This document shows positions 16,227 through 25,734 of a stretch of DNA of 41,068 bases, one piece after another. Source of the DNA: Candidatus Scalindua sp. (lineage in GTDB: Bacteria > Planctomycetota > Brocadiia > Brocadiales > Scalinduaceae); NCBI GenBank assembly GCA_018670825.1, contig JABHIW010000086.1:1-41068 (forward strand). Reading direction: 5' to 3'. Numbering within the stretch: the stretch's first letter is position 1; the number at the start of each line of letters is the position of its first letter. Position numbers and translations under genes: made by a program. The notes below the pieces were generated by a model. That model had not been told where the DNA came from, made no database searches, and was given only the letters and a program-made list of their open reading frames with translations.

Positions 16227-17675
16227 CTATGATTTAGAATGTTTTTGTTTATGCTGAAGTTTTAGACGATAAAATGCTATACCACACATGCGAAACAGTA
16301 GCATTGCATGTTTCCATCTTTCAATTTTAATATCCCCATAGGTACGGTTACGATAACGAATCGGCAAATCTACTATTTTACGGTCCAGTTTGGAAGCTCC
16401 AAATAGAAGATCAAAATCACCAAAAGGATCAAAATCACCAAAATAATCTCGACTCTGAGAGATCAATTCATAATCTATTCTCCAGAGTACCTTTGTACCG
16501 CATAGAGTGTCCTTTATATGTTGGTCAAGTAACCAGGAGAATATGGCGCTAAATGTCTTATTCCCAAAATAGTTGATCGACCGCATAGCCTTGCCCTCGA
16601 AAGGATAGACAAGTCTGCAACCATTTATAACTTCACCTCTTCCCGTCGATATTGCTTCATAATATTTAGGAAGGTCCTCGGGCGGCATAGTAAGGTCGGA
16701 ATCAAGAACCATTAAAATATCCCCCTTTGCCCTGGAAAATGCTTTTCTTACAGCATCTCCCTTACCAAACTTCCCTCCTTGTGAGATCAGAAGGATACGT
16801 TTCCAACGAGCCGAGTGTTTAGAAATACCGTCATTAATGGCCTCTATTGTTCCATCAGTAGATTCTGCATCAACAAAAATTAATTCAGTCCATTTGCCCA
16901 TCTTTGGCATTCTCTCAAAACAACCCGGAATATTACCTAGCTCATCACGTGTCGGTATTATAATAGAAACGGAATACTTATTTTTCCAATCAGCGGGCAA
17001 AGCCGGTTGTGGCCTAATCACAAGGTATTGCCACATACAAAGATTTCTGAAAATTGGAAGAATCGCTAAGACTCGATTTAAAAAATAAGAAAACAACGGA
17101 ACCTTACGAGGAAAAAGCATGCGATAACCACGAGAAATTGTCTCAAATCCACTCAGGTAAAAGAGGTTTTCCATATCATGGACGGACAACCAGTTGCTCT
17201 CAGGATTTGGTGTTTTCATACCTGCCCACTCACCAAACTTTAGAACAGGTTCCCATAGATAATTAAAAAAGTTACATATTATACGGGTTCCCGGGTGGCA
17301 ACACGATTGTAATTGTGTCAAGGTGTTTTGAATGTCATCAAGGCTTTCAAGCAGATCATACATAATAATATAATCGAATTTGCCTGAAACCGGCAAATCT
17401 TCAGCATCGCCTAAGATAAAATGACATTCGGGATGAAGCATCCTTGCCTTTTCAATATGGAATATAGAAAAATCCACCCCAACACCAAATGAAGGTCTTA
17501 AGAGTGCTAATAGATCTCCTTTACCACAGCCAAGCTCCAACACACGTTTTCCAATAGGAATATGGAATGTATAAAAATCCCTTAAATCCTCATGATAATA
17601 GTGATTGATTTTTGAAAATTTTTCACGTGTGGGAGCGATCTGATCAAATATTTTTCGTTTTTTCGAATTAGTCAT
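16227..17675 (-). CDS. Fusion of SAM methyltransferase and family 2 glycosyltransferase
   Basis: The frame could begin with TTG at 17693, but ATG at 17675 is preferred and gives 482 residues. Residues 10-190 form a class I methyltransferase: motif I is VLELGCGKGD (45-54), followed by VGVDFS and the post-I acidic GDAEDLP. From about 235 a GT-A family 2 transferase follows: SVSIIIPTRDELGNIPG, FVDAESTDGT, and the DSD metal-binding motif (325-327) in MVLDSDLTMPPEDL. The GT half resembles dolichyl-/polyprenyl-phosphate mannosyl- or glucosyltransferases (DPM1/ArnC type). A short repeat, DFDPFGDFD, lies near the acceptor region. Such enzymes load a sugar onto polyprenyl phosphate for GT-C transferases like the two downstream of 17897. 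The methyltransferase may modify the same glycan or lipid; that link is inference. Confidence 0.87.
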   Translation of the reverse strand: MTNSKKRKIFDQIAPTREKFSKINHYYHEDLRDFYTFHIPIGKRVLELGCGKGDLLALLRPSFGVGVDFSIFHIEKARMLHPECHFILGDAEDLPVSGKFDYIIMYDLLESLDDIQNTLTQLQSCCHPGTRIICNFFNYLWEPVLKFGEWAGMKTPNPESNWLSVHDMENLFYLSGFETISRGYRMLFPRKVPLFSYFLNRVLAILPIFRNLCMWQYLVIRPQPALPADWKNKYSVSIIIPTRDELGNIPGCFERMPKMGKWTELIFVDAESTDGTIEAINDGISKHSARWKRILLISQGGKFGKGDAVRKAFSRAKGDILMVLDSDLTMPPEDLPKYYEAISTGRGEVINGCRLVYPFEGKAMRSINYFGNKTFSAIFSWLLDQHIKDTLCGTKVLWRIDYELISQSRDYFGDFDPFGDFDLLFGASKLDRKIVDLPIRYRNRTYGDIKIERWKHAMLLFRMCGIAFYRLKLQHKQKHSKS

Positions 17676-17896
17676 ATTATGTCTTTTCTGCAAATTTATT
17701 TTTAGACGTAATATCTGAAAATTTTGATTACTACAACATGAAATGAGGACTTTATCAATAGTTTTTTGTGTTGTTCTTTTAAATTAGGGCATATGCCATA
17801 AACGGAAATTAATAAAGGTTTTCTTGTTTTTATGTGATTTATTGATATTATTTCTGATTCTACAGACTATCAAAATTAATCCCGGGAAGGTGCATA

Positions 17897-19597
17897 ATGG
17901 GTTTTGCCAATAATAAATTTTCTTTTAAGGGAAATTTGAAATTATTAATTCTTGTCATTCTACCTGTCGTCCTTTTTGTTTTATCTATTTATTTGACTTC
18001 AAGAAAAGGGCCATACTATCTTGGATTAAACCTTGATCCGGAATATGTATACCTTCTGAGTTCTCTCGAACTGTTGCAATACTCCCTGAACCCCTTAAAT
18101 TTTTCATCTCCATCTCATACCGATCACCCTGGAACGACCCTTCAAATTCTGGGAGCATTGGTAATGCATATAAAATACAGCCTTACCGGTATTTTTAACA
18201 CCGTTCATGATTTGACCTACGAAGTAATAACCAATGCCGAGGAGTACTTAAGGGTAATTAACCTGGCATTAAATGTCCTTATTGCAGCCTTACTTTTCGT
18301 TGCAGGATATATTACTTACCGGTTCCAAAAAAGCTTAACTCTATCTGTTTGTATGCAGTTAGTGCCTTTTTTATTCAAACCTCTTATCTTAAGTATTACC
18401 AGGATAAGTCCGGAACCCATGATGATCCTTGCCATTATAGGGATTGCAATAGTCCTAATTCCAGTGTTTTCACAAAAAGAGTTTGATGAATTTACACCTA
18501 AAAGAGGTGCTGTTTTTGGAGCAATTATCGGATTTGGTATAGTTACAAAGGTGACGTTTTTCCCATTGGTACTTCTTCTATTGATACCGAAAGGTTGGAG
18601 AGAAAAACTATACGGATTTGCAGGTTTTTTGGTCTCCATCGCAATTCTTACAATACCAATATGGAAGAAGTTCGGTGTAATCTGGAATTGGTTATTAAAT
18701 ATTGCTACCCACAAAGGACGTTATGGGGGAGGAGAAGCTGGTGTACCCAATCTTGAAATTCTGTGGAAAAGTCAAAAAATGCTGTTTTTCCAGGAACCAT
18801 ATTTTTTCGTTTTTACAGGGCTTATGGTTCTCTTTTTAATATATTTGTATATTAAAAGAAAATCTCTAAACGGTGTTTTGCCGTCTAAGAAGATTATAAA
18901 GATCGTATCCATTTATACCGCTATTCTAATTGTTCAAATCGTCATAACAGTAAAACATCCTTTAACCCGTTATATGCTTCCTTCGATGACGATGATCGGC
19001 GTCATCATTTTCACACTGGTTAGTATTTTGAAAGCATACTGGCCAGATGATAAAAACAATAAAGTCATTAAATATATCGTAATTGGGGTATTGCTCATTT
19101 TTATTACCTTTTCAGTTAAATCTGTTATTGATAGTATAAATGCCACCAAAAAACACCAGAGACATTATGCTGATGTGAAAAAGCTCCAGAAATTTCTCAA
19201 ATCATCTTATCCTGATTCTACCGTGATCTACTATTATCGTTCGTCTTCTCCAACCTATGCTCTGGCTTTTGGTAATGGCATAGTGCACAAACGATTTTCA
19301 GATATTTTGCATAGACTTTACCCCGAAGCATATTTTTACCACAAATGGGGACAATTTTTTTATAACTTTGGAAGTGGTAATAGTTACGATAAGTATGATT
19401 ACAAGAGTTGCTACGACAGGTTAAAAGCCGGACTTGATAACGGAAAGTCAATATTTTTGCAGGGAGTACCTGTAGGAGGTAATTTTACTGTTGATTATAC
19501 TCCAAAATACATGATTGAAACGGAAAAACTAATGGTGAATACCAGAGAGGCTATTTACAGAATTCGATCGTTTAAGAAGATTGATCGCAATAACTAA
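17897..19597 (+). CDS. Polytopic GT-C-type glycosyltransferase (ArnT/PMT-like)
   Basis: The 566-residue protein has an N-terminal membrane segment, an acidic first loop (LNLDPEYVYLL, Asp47 and Glu49, then HTDHPGTT at 74-81), about ten further membrane segments and a soluble C-terminal part from about 420. This layout is typical of GT39/GT83 transferases that use polyprenyl-phosphate sugars on the outer face of the inner membrane; the first-loop acidic residues are the expected catalytic site. GAAGG at 17886-17890 precedes ATG 17897 at normal spacing. It is divergent from the methyltransferase-GT2 fusion, which could supply its donor. The acceptor is unknown. Confidence 0.75.
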   Translation: MGFANNKFSFKGNLKLLILVILPVVLFVLSIYLTSRKGPYYLGLNLDPEYVYLLSSLELLQYSLNPLNFSSPSHTDHPGTTLQILGALVMHIKYSLTGIFNTVHDLTYEVITNAEEYLRVINLALNVLIAALLFVAGYITYRFQKSLTLSVCMQLVPFLFKPLILSITRISPEPMMILAIIGIAIVLIPVFSQKEFDEFTPKRGAVFGAIIGFGIVTKVTFFPLVLLLLIPKGWREKLYGFAGFLVSIAILTIPIWKKFGVIWNWLLNIATHKGRYGGGEAGVPNLEILWKSQKMLFFQEPYFFVFTGLMVLFLIYLYIKRKSLNGVLPSKKIIKIVSIYTAILIVQIVITVKHPLTRYMLPSMTMIGVIIFTLVSILKAYWPDDKNNKVIKYIVIGVLLIFITFSVKSVIDSINATKKHQRHYADVKKLQKFLKSSYPDSTVIYYYRSSSPTYALAFGNGIVHKRFSDILHRLYPEAYFYHKWGQFFYNFGSGNSYDKYDYKSCYDRLKAGLDNGKSIFLQGVPVGGNFTVDYTPKYMIETEKLMVNTREAIYRIRSFKKIDRNN

Positions 19598-19932
19598 TAA
19601 TAGCTCTAGTTTTTTCTTTACAATTACTCTTCCTGAACAGATCATACCCGTCCGCCCCGTCCCCGCCTAAAAACAATGTTGGGTTTACGAACGGACTTCC
19701 TCATTAAGGATGGCAGTCGGCCAAGCCTTCCATTTCTTCTCCGCTCTTTTACTATAGCAGATTAATTTAGATCATAATACTCAATAAAACACTTGAATTT
19801 TATTAACACTTTTACTAATCTTACAAAATCTATAAAATGCAATTTTCTGTTATCTGTTGGGAAAGTAGAAAATGCTCGAAGCTTTTCCAAAAGAGCTTAC
19901 AATATTCCCTCATTATAAAATAAATCCAGATT
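19598..19932. other. Intergenic region with a GC-rich patch
   Basis: Most of these 335 bases are AT-rich, but 19640-19740 is distinctly GC-rich (CCCGTCCGCCCCGTCCCCGCC and following). Inside it AAGGATGGC and GCCAAGCCTT can pair around AGTCG (about 19697-19721). The patch might be a hairpin ending the 17897 transcript or a remnant of imported DNA; neither is proved. Confidence 0.4.
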
Positions 19933-21957
19933 ATGTTCTTCTCGTTTGTCTCCTTGCTTGAGTTGACGTTGTTGATTACTGGCAGCATACTGTTGTTCCA
20001 TCGGTGGGGATACAGTATTGCCGAGACATTGTCAATGGCAATAGTCGTTACTTTGATGGTCCTTTCGTTGATTTTCCAGTTCTCATTTTTACTGGGAATT
20101 CCATGGTTGTCCTTCATCATTGAGGTGATTTTGGCGGCAGGTGCATTTTTGATGATTTCCAGGGAGCACCATCGATTGACTCATATCTTCAAATCTCTTC
20201 TTTTGTTCATGCGTTATAACATGGTGGCCAGTGGAGTGGCGGTTTTATGTATTGTGTATCTGGGGTTTCAGGCACTCTTGCTACCTGAGGGTAATTTTGA
20301 CTGCATGCGATATAATTTGACCCGTGTTCTATTATTTCAACAGGAACGCAGCCTGTTTCTGACTAATATCACGGAATTTCATCAGGCGGTTTTCCCGGTT
20401 GGCGGGGACATTCTTTCACACCTGTTTCTCCGTTACTATACGGACTATGGCCTTGCAACCATCAGTTTACTGGCCTACCTCAGCATCGGATTCGGCGGAT
20501 ATGCCCTGGCTCGAAAATATGCATCTTCGAACGTTGCCTGGACCGTTATGCTGATAGTCATCAGTTTTCCTTTGCTGGTTCGGCAGGCTACGGGAACAAA
20601 GCCTGATATTCTTGCTACCGCAGTAGTTGTCTTGTGTTTCTTGTCCGGGAGAGGGATGTTGCAGCGTCCAAATTTGAAGGACGGGCTTCTTGTAATACTC
20701 GGACTTGGTTTTGGATTGTCAATTAAGACTACATTCATAGCGTTCTTGGTCCCCTTCTCTATAGTATTTGCCTGTCTCTTTCTTAAACAATATGGATTGG
20801 GACCGATCCTTCGGTTTCTGAAACAAAGATGGGGGTTGTTCATTGTCATTGTTCCTGCCGTCCTGGTTTTTTCACAGTTCTGGCTCTTTATGCACAACTA
20901 TATTCATTGGGGACACTGGGCAGGGCCAATAGAATTTGTCAGTCATCATAAGAATCAGGACGGTTTGTGGGGTGCAATAGCTAACCTTCTCCGTTATGGT
21001 GTTCAGAGTGTGCATCTGATGACGCCGGTGGATGCTCTATCAGATTGGTTAAGCGGGCTAAAGATCAGTGATCTACTCGAAAGGGCCTACGAAACATTAT
21101 TGCATCCAGTGATAGGGGACTTAGGGGCAGCATATTCCAACAATATAGTGAAGTTTGAGTTGAGTGATACTTGGACTTGGGGTGATGGTCAGAATGGCGC
21201 CTGGTTTGGGCCTTTCGGTTTTCTGCTCGTGTTGCCTGTACTGGTTTATACCTTGGTGCGCGGATCGACTTATCTACGGATGGCCAGCATTGTATTGATA
21301 GTGTACGTTGCCGTTCTTTGCTGGCAGCTAGCGTGGATGCCGTGGAACTGCCGGTTTTTTGGGCCTGTATTTGCAGGTAGCGCTGGCTGCCTGGGTTATT
21401 GGTTGGAAAAAAGGCAGAAAATCTGGAAACCAAGAATACTGCAGATAGTGGCTTTGTCAATACTCGTTTACTGTTGTGCTATCAACCAGGACAAGCTTCT
21501 AGTAGGACCAGGGCATTTGATGCTAAGTATAAAACAATTTACACCCGCTCCGGGACTTTTTGAGCATGGAATATGGGCTCAGGCTGATTGGGGACGTGAC
21601 CGGTTTTTCTATGCAAGAAGATACTACGGAAACAATAGAGTCAAAGAGTTTATTGACATAGTTAAACCAAATGCGAAAGTTGCCGTCGTGGCGGCTGGAC
21701 AAAGCTGGCTTTTTCATTATATGCTATATCGTCCGGATGTTCATTTTGTTCCGCTGCCAGGAAAGGCAATTACCGGTAAAGAATTGGATGCGGATTCACT
21801 AGAAGGGTTTGATTACCTGCTGTGTATAAACCGCTCATATGAAGAATTCTTTCTTCCCGGGAAGCATGAATTACTTCAGGAATACAAACCTGAGAAAAGG
21901 ATGTGGGAGACACCGCTCGGGGAATACATCCTGCCGGGGGGGCTGATTCGGTTGTAA
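19933..21957 (+). CDS. Large polytopic membrane protein, GT-C/PMT-like
   Basis: The 674-residue protein has about 11-12 predicted membrane segments and a C-terminal soluble part. The first large loop holds EGNFDCMRYNLTR (119-131, Asp123) and HQAVFPVGGDIL (150-161), resembling the acidic loop and second motif of dolichyl-phosphate-mannose transferase-like GT-C enzymes. I infer a lipid-linked-sugar glycosyltransferase of the envelope; exact family not recognised. Its base composition is clearly richer in G and C (near 48-50% in sampled lines) than its neighbour at 17897 (about 37%), which suggests separate acquisition. No clear ribosome binding site is visible before ATG 19933, and an upstream start cannot be excluded. 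Confidence 0.65.
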   Translation: MFFSFVSLLELTLLITGSILLFHRWGYSIAETLSMAIVVTLMVLSLIFQFSFLLGIPWLSFIIEVILAAGAFLMISREHHRLTHIFKSLLLFMRYNMVASGVAVLCIVYLGFQALLLPEGNFDCMRYNLTRVLLFQQERSLFLTNITEFHQAVFPVGGDILSHLFLRYYTDYGLATISLLAYLSIGFGGYALARKYASSNVAWTVMLIVISFPLLVRQATGTKPDILATAVVVLCFLSGRGMLQRPNLKDGLLVILGLGFGLSIKTTFIAFLVPFSIVFACLFLKQYGLGPILRFLKQRWGLFIVIVPAVLVFSQFWLFMHNYIHWGHWAGPIEFVSHHKNQDGLWGAIANLLRYGVQSVHLMTPVDALSDWLSGLKISDLLERAYETLLHPVIGDLGAAYSNNIVKFELSDTWTWGDGQNGAWFGPFGFLLVLPVLVYTLVRGSTYLRMASIVLIVYVAVLCWQLAWMPWNCRFFGPVFAGSAGCLGYWLEKRQKIWKPRILQIVALSILVYCCAINQDKLLVGPGHLMLSIKQFTPAPGLFEHGIWAQADWGRDRFFYARRYYGNNRVKEFIDIVKPNAKVAVVAAGQSWLFHYMLYRPDVHFVPLPGKAITGKELDADSLEGFDYLLCINRSYEEFFLPGKHELLQEYKPEKRMWETPLGEYILPGGLIRL

Positions 21958-22278
21958 TCAGCTTAGAATTTCTAGTATTTATAATGCTCTTTCGTGTGCT
22001 TGTTTTGGTCGATAGCCTTTTTTGCCTGTATTGCGATTTAGTTCTCTACTAATAGTACTTATACGTCTATTGATTTTATTTAGCTGTTTCTGTCTTGAAA
22101 TTGCTTTTTTTGAAACTAGGGAATAGATAGAGGAATAATCAGTAAAACTCAAGTTATTTTAATAGTCTATTTACGTAAGAATATTTTGAAAGGTGAGACT
22201 ATAGCTACCATTTCCCCCTTTTTCTAACGGAGGGCATACTTAACCTGCTAATAAAAGTTTTATTTAATCCTAATTATT
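21958..22278. other. Convergent intergenic region, nothing recognised
   Basis: These 321 AT-rich bases separate the ends of the GT-C-like gene (plus) and the RND permease (minus). I found no convincing ORF and no clear terminator hairpin, although both transcripts must end near here. Confidence 0.5.
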
Positions 22279-25200
22279 CTATCCCAGAGGCTCCCCGTAT
22301 GATACTTTATGATCAGCCTCAGGCGGGCAGTATGGTCGTACATATTCCCTTTTCCAAACCGATTCCTTTATCTTTTCTACAATGTCGTACACTACTGGCA
22401 CCAGTATAAGGGTGAGAAGTGTGGAGAAAAGTAATCCACCTATTACGGTAATACCCATAGGCATCCTGAGTTCCGCACCTTCACCCAGGCCCAACGCCAA
22501 TGGGAGCAATCCAAGTATGGTAGTGGTAGTAGTCATCATTATTGGGCGCAGCCGTATCTTGCCTCCCTCGATAATAGCTTCCCGCCGTGGCATTCCTTCC
22601 TTTATGCGGGAGTTTATGCAATCAACGAGAATAATTGCATTATTTACGACAATACCAGCCAGCATGACAACACCTATCAACACGATAACACTTACCGGTT
22701 TTGACGTTACAAACAACGCTACCGCTACACCGACCAGGGCAAATGGTATGGTAAACATTATCACTAAAGGGTGAAGGAGTGATTCGAATTGTGACGCCAT
22801 TACGATATAAACCAGAAATACTGCCAAAAGTATAGCAAAGGACATACTGGAAAATGCCACAAGCATTTCACGGCTCTGGCCGCTGACAGATACCTCATAA
22901 CCATCAGGCATCCTGATGTCCGAAATTTTCTTCTCTATATCCGTTACTGAACTACGCAAATCTCTACCGATAAGATTAGCAGATATTATTGCAACACGTT
23001 CCTGATTCAAACGCCTTATTTCACCGGGGCTTTTCTTAACATTAATCTCTGCAACTGCAGCCAGAGGAATGGGCCTCTCCCCTCCAGGATTAACGATGAA
23101 ATTCTCCAAATCTTCGATGCTACCAACATCTTTTTTTCTTGCACGGACACGAATATCAATTTTCCTGTCTCTTTTGGAAAATTCCGTGCTGACATTACCA
23201 AGGACATTATCACGAACGATATTGGCAATTATATTTAAATCTAATCCAAGTTGTGATAGTTTTTGTCTATCAAAGATGATTTGAGCTTCCGGAATTCCCT
23301 CCTCTACTGTAGACTTAATATCTGTGAGACCGTCAACCTCCTCCATTTTAGCCATAACTACTTCTGATAATCTTTCGATCACATTAAGGTTATAACCATT
23401 TATCTCTATCTCAACAGGTGTCGCATAACTGAAATAGGCCGGTCGTGAAAATTTATACTCAACCGCCGGAAGCGGTTTGAGCCTTTCTCTCAAACTGGCC
23501 ATTACGTCTTCCTCCAACCCGTGATTAGATTTCTCTCTCAAACTTATGTTAATCTCTCCTATGTTTTCCCTCTCTTCTGCTATGGTCCCTCCTGCCTGAC
23601 TGGTTGATCCGGCTATAGAGTATATTGTATCTACCGCAGGATTATTTCTTACTATTTCCTCAATTTTCTTAACGGTCTCCAGTGTACCGGAAAGCGGTGT
23701 TCCCGTTGATTTTCTAACATTGATAGAAAACTCACCCTGACTCAGTTCCGGTATAAGCTCCTTACCCAGACTTATAAACAGACACCATGAACCGCAAAGT
23801 ATTGAAAACGCAACAATAAACACTAACAATTTATTTGATAATGCAAAACCAAGGACCCTTGGATAAATCTTTGTAATCGTTGAGAAAACCGTGTTAAACA
23901 CAAAGAACAATGGGAAGAGTAATATGTAAAGAATTTTCGACGGTAGCGAGTCATCACCTGCGGCACTTTGCTTCTCCTTTTGAACGTCCCTAGTCCTCCT
24001 CCTCATGACACTCACTGATGACAACATCGGAATCAAAGTAATAGCGACAAGAAGTGAGATCAGGAGTGAGTAGGTTACGGTAAGAGCCTGATCATTAAAT
24101 AATTGCCCGGCTATACCTTTAACAAAAATTATGGGTACAAAGACACATATGGTTGTAAGAGTAGAAGCAATTACTGCCCTGCCAACCTCACTTGCACCCT
24201 TCCTGGCAGAATCAATTGCACTATGTCCGCTTTTATGATACCTGTCGATACTTTCGAGCACAACGATCGCGTTATCTACAAGCATCCCGATACCCAGCGC
24301 CAGACCGCCTAATGACATTATATTCAGTGATACTCCTGATATGTACATGAAGAAGAACGTTGATATAATGGAAATTGGTATTGCAAGGCCAATAATCAGC
24401 GTACTCTTAATACTTCTAAGAAATAGGAAAAGGACTATTACCGCTAAAATACCACCCCAGAGAGCAGTAGATATTACCTCTTTTATTGAACTTTCAATAA
24501 ACCGGGATTGGTCAAACGTTATGTCTAGTCTGATTGTATCAGAAAACTTCCTCAGCTTTTTTTCTATTCCGCCTAACCGACCTTTTACTAATCTTGCTAC
24601 CGTTACCGTATTTGCATCGGCTTCCTTAAATATTGCAACTTCTACACTCTCATTTCCATTTACACGGGTAATTACATCACGTTCTTTGTGACTTTTACTT
24701 ACCCTCCCAATATCTTTTACCTTAATCGCAACACTGTTTTTATAATCTATGACTATGTCGTTTATCTCTTCTACCTGTCGAAACTCGTTAAAAGTTCTTA
24801 CGATATATTCAACTTCCCCCTCCTTAATATTGCCGGCTGTAAGATTGATATTCTCTTCGCTGAGGCGTTCGATTACCAGAGAAATGGGTATTCCCAAATT
24901 TGCCAGCCTGGATTCCTCCAGATCAACATGTATTTCCTCCTCCAACCCACCACTTACTCTTACGGCGGCAACACCACTAACCGTCTCTACGCCCGTTATC
25001 CCACTCTCTACCGATAAACCCTCAAGAACGGGCTTGAGTTCTTCTTCCGTCAGAATACGAAGTGTAATAAGGTCTTCATCCCCATAGAGAGACAACCTCA
25101 TAATAGGATCAAGAGAAGGATCAAAGCGCATTAAAACAGACCTTTCGGCATCATCAGGCAGGTCTACCAAGTCCAGCTTCTCACGTACATCCATCGAAGA

Positions 25201-25509
25201 AAAATCCATATTGGTTTTCCACGCAAACTCAATTACCACCTCAGAAACATCAGACCTTGATCTAGAACTCACGCGTACAACGTCCGAGATTACACTCACA
25301 GCATCTTCAATCGGCTTTGAAATAAGATTCTCTATTTCGCTGGGGGCCGCTCCGGGATATTCTGTCCGCACTGTCAGTGTCGGGTACGAAATATCCGGCA
25401 GCAGGTTTATAGGCAGTCGCTTATATGATATTAATCCGAAGATAACGAGAGTAAGCATCAACATTACGACAGTAACCCGCCTTCTTGTTGAGAATTCAAC
25501 TATCCTCAA
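22279..25509 (-). CDS. RND efflux permease (HAE1/AcrB-like)
   Basis: The 1076-residue inner-membrane protein shows the full RND duplication: TM1 at about 13-30, a large periplasmic porter region, a TM2-6 block at 340-500, TM7 near 560, a second porter region, and TM8-12 at 885-1040. The proton-relay positions read LVDNAIVVLE on TM4 (Asp412, Asn413) and IVVNNAIILVD on TM10 (Asn956, Asn957). AcrB has DD and a lysine at these positions; the D-N/NN pattern is seen in a large subgroup of HAE1 pumps. The start is TTG at 25509, supported by AGGAG eight bases upstream. It follows the adaptor gene by about 225 bases in the same direction. No TolC-type channel is encoded in the window, so it must borrow one. 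Substrates are unknown. Confidence 0.95.
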   Translation of the reverse strand: MRIVEFSTRRRVTVVMLMLTLVIFGLISYKRLPINLLPDISYPTLTVRTEYPGAAPSEIENLISKPIEDAVSVISDVVRVSSRSRSDVSEVVIEFAWKTNMDFSSMDVREKLDLVDLPDDAERSVLMRFDPSLDPIMRLSLYGDEDLITLRILTEEELKPVLEGLSVESGITGVETVSGVAAVRVSGGLEEEIHVDLEESRLANLGIPISLVIERLSEENINLTAGNIKEGEVEYIVRTFNEFRQVEEINDIVIDYKNSVAIKVKDIGRVSKSHKERDVITRVNGNESVEVAIFKEADANTVTVARLVKGRLGGIEKKLRKFSDTIRLDITFDQSRFIESSIKEVISTALWGGILAVIVLFLFLRSIKSTLIIGLAIPISIISTFFFMYISGVSLNIMSLGGLALGIGMLVDNAIVVLESIDRYHKSGHSAIDSARKGASEVGRAVIASTLTTICVFVPIIFVKGIAGQLFNDQALTVTYSLLISLLVAITLIPMLSSVSVMRRRTRDVQKEKQSAAGDDSLPSKILYILLFPLFFVFNTVFSTITKIYPRVLGFALSNKLLVFIVAFSILCGSWCLFISLGKELIPELSQGEFSINVRKSTGTPLSGTLETVKKIEEIVRNNPAVDTIYSIAGSTSQAGGTIAEERENIGEINISLREKSNHGLEEDVMASLRERLKPLPAVEYKFSRPAYFSYATPVEIEINGYNLNVIERLSEVVMAKMEEVDGLTDIKSTVEEGIPEAQIIFDRQKLSQLGLDLNIIANIVRDNVLGNVSTEFSKRDRKIDIRVRARKKDVGSIEDLENFIVNPGGERPIPLAAVAEINVKKSPGEIRRLNQERVAIISANLIGRDLRSSVTDIEKKISDIRMPDGYEVSVSGQSREMLVAFSSMSFAILLAVFLVYIVMASQFESLLHPLVIMFTIPFALVGVAVALFVTSKPVSVIVLIGVVMLAGIVVNNAIILVDCINSRIKEGMPRREAIIEGGKIRLRPIMMTTTTTILGLLPLALGLGEGAELRMPMGITVIGGLLFSTLLTLILVPVVYDIVEKIKESVWKREYVRPYCPPEADHKVSYGEPLG

Positions 25510-25734
25510 AATTTATACTCCTATATTTTTTAAGGGTAAAATAGTAATTGATGACAAGTATATAAAAGAATGATTTTAGATTTACGATATTGAGATCTGC
25601 CTTTTGCCTCAACCAAATCTTAGCTTTAAAAAATCCAGTTGTATCTGGTTAGTATATTTTTCTAAATCGCAATTCTAAATCTCTGGATCATAGTTTATCA
25701 TGAGGAATGATTGATATGAAAATTTACCTATTTT

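Noticed and set aside
16420-16450. Apparent tandem DNA repeat in the methyltransferase-GT2 gene
   Set aside because: It encodes the short peptide repeat DFDPFGDFD inside a normal coding region; no sign of a separate element.
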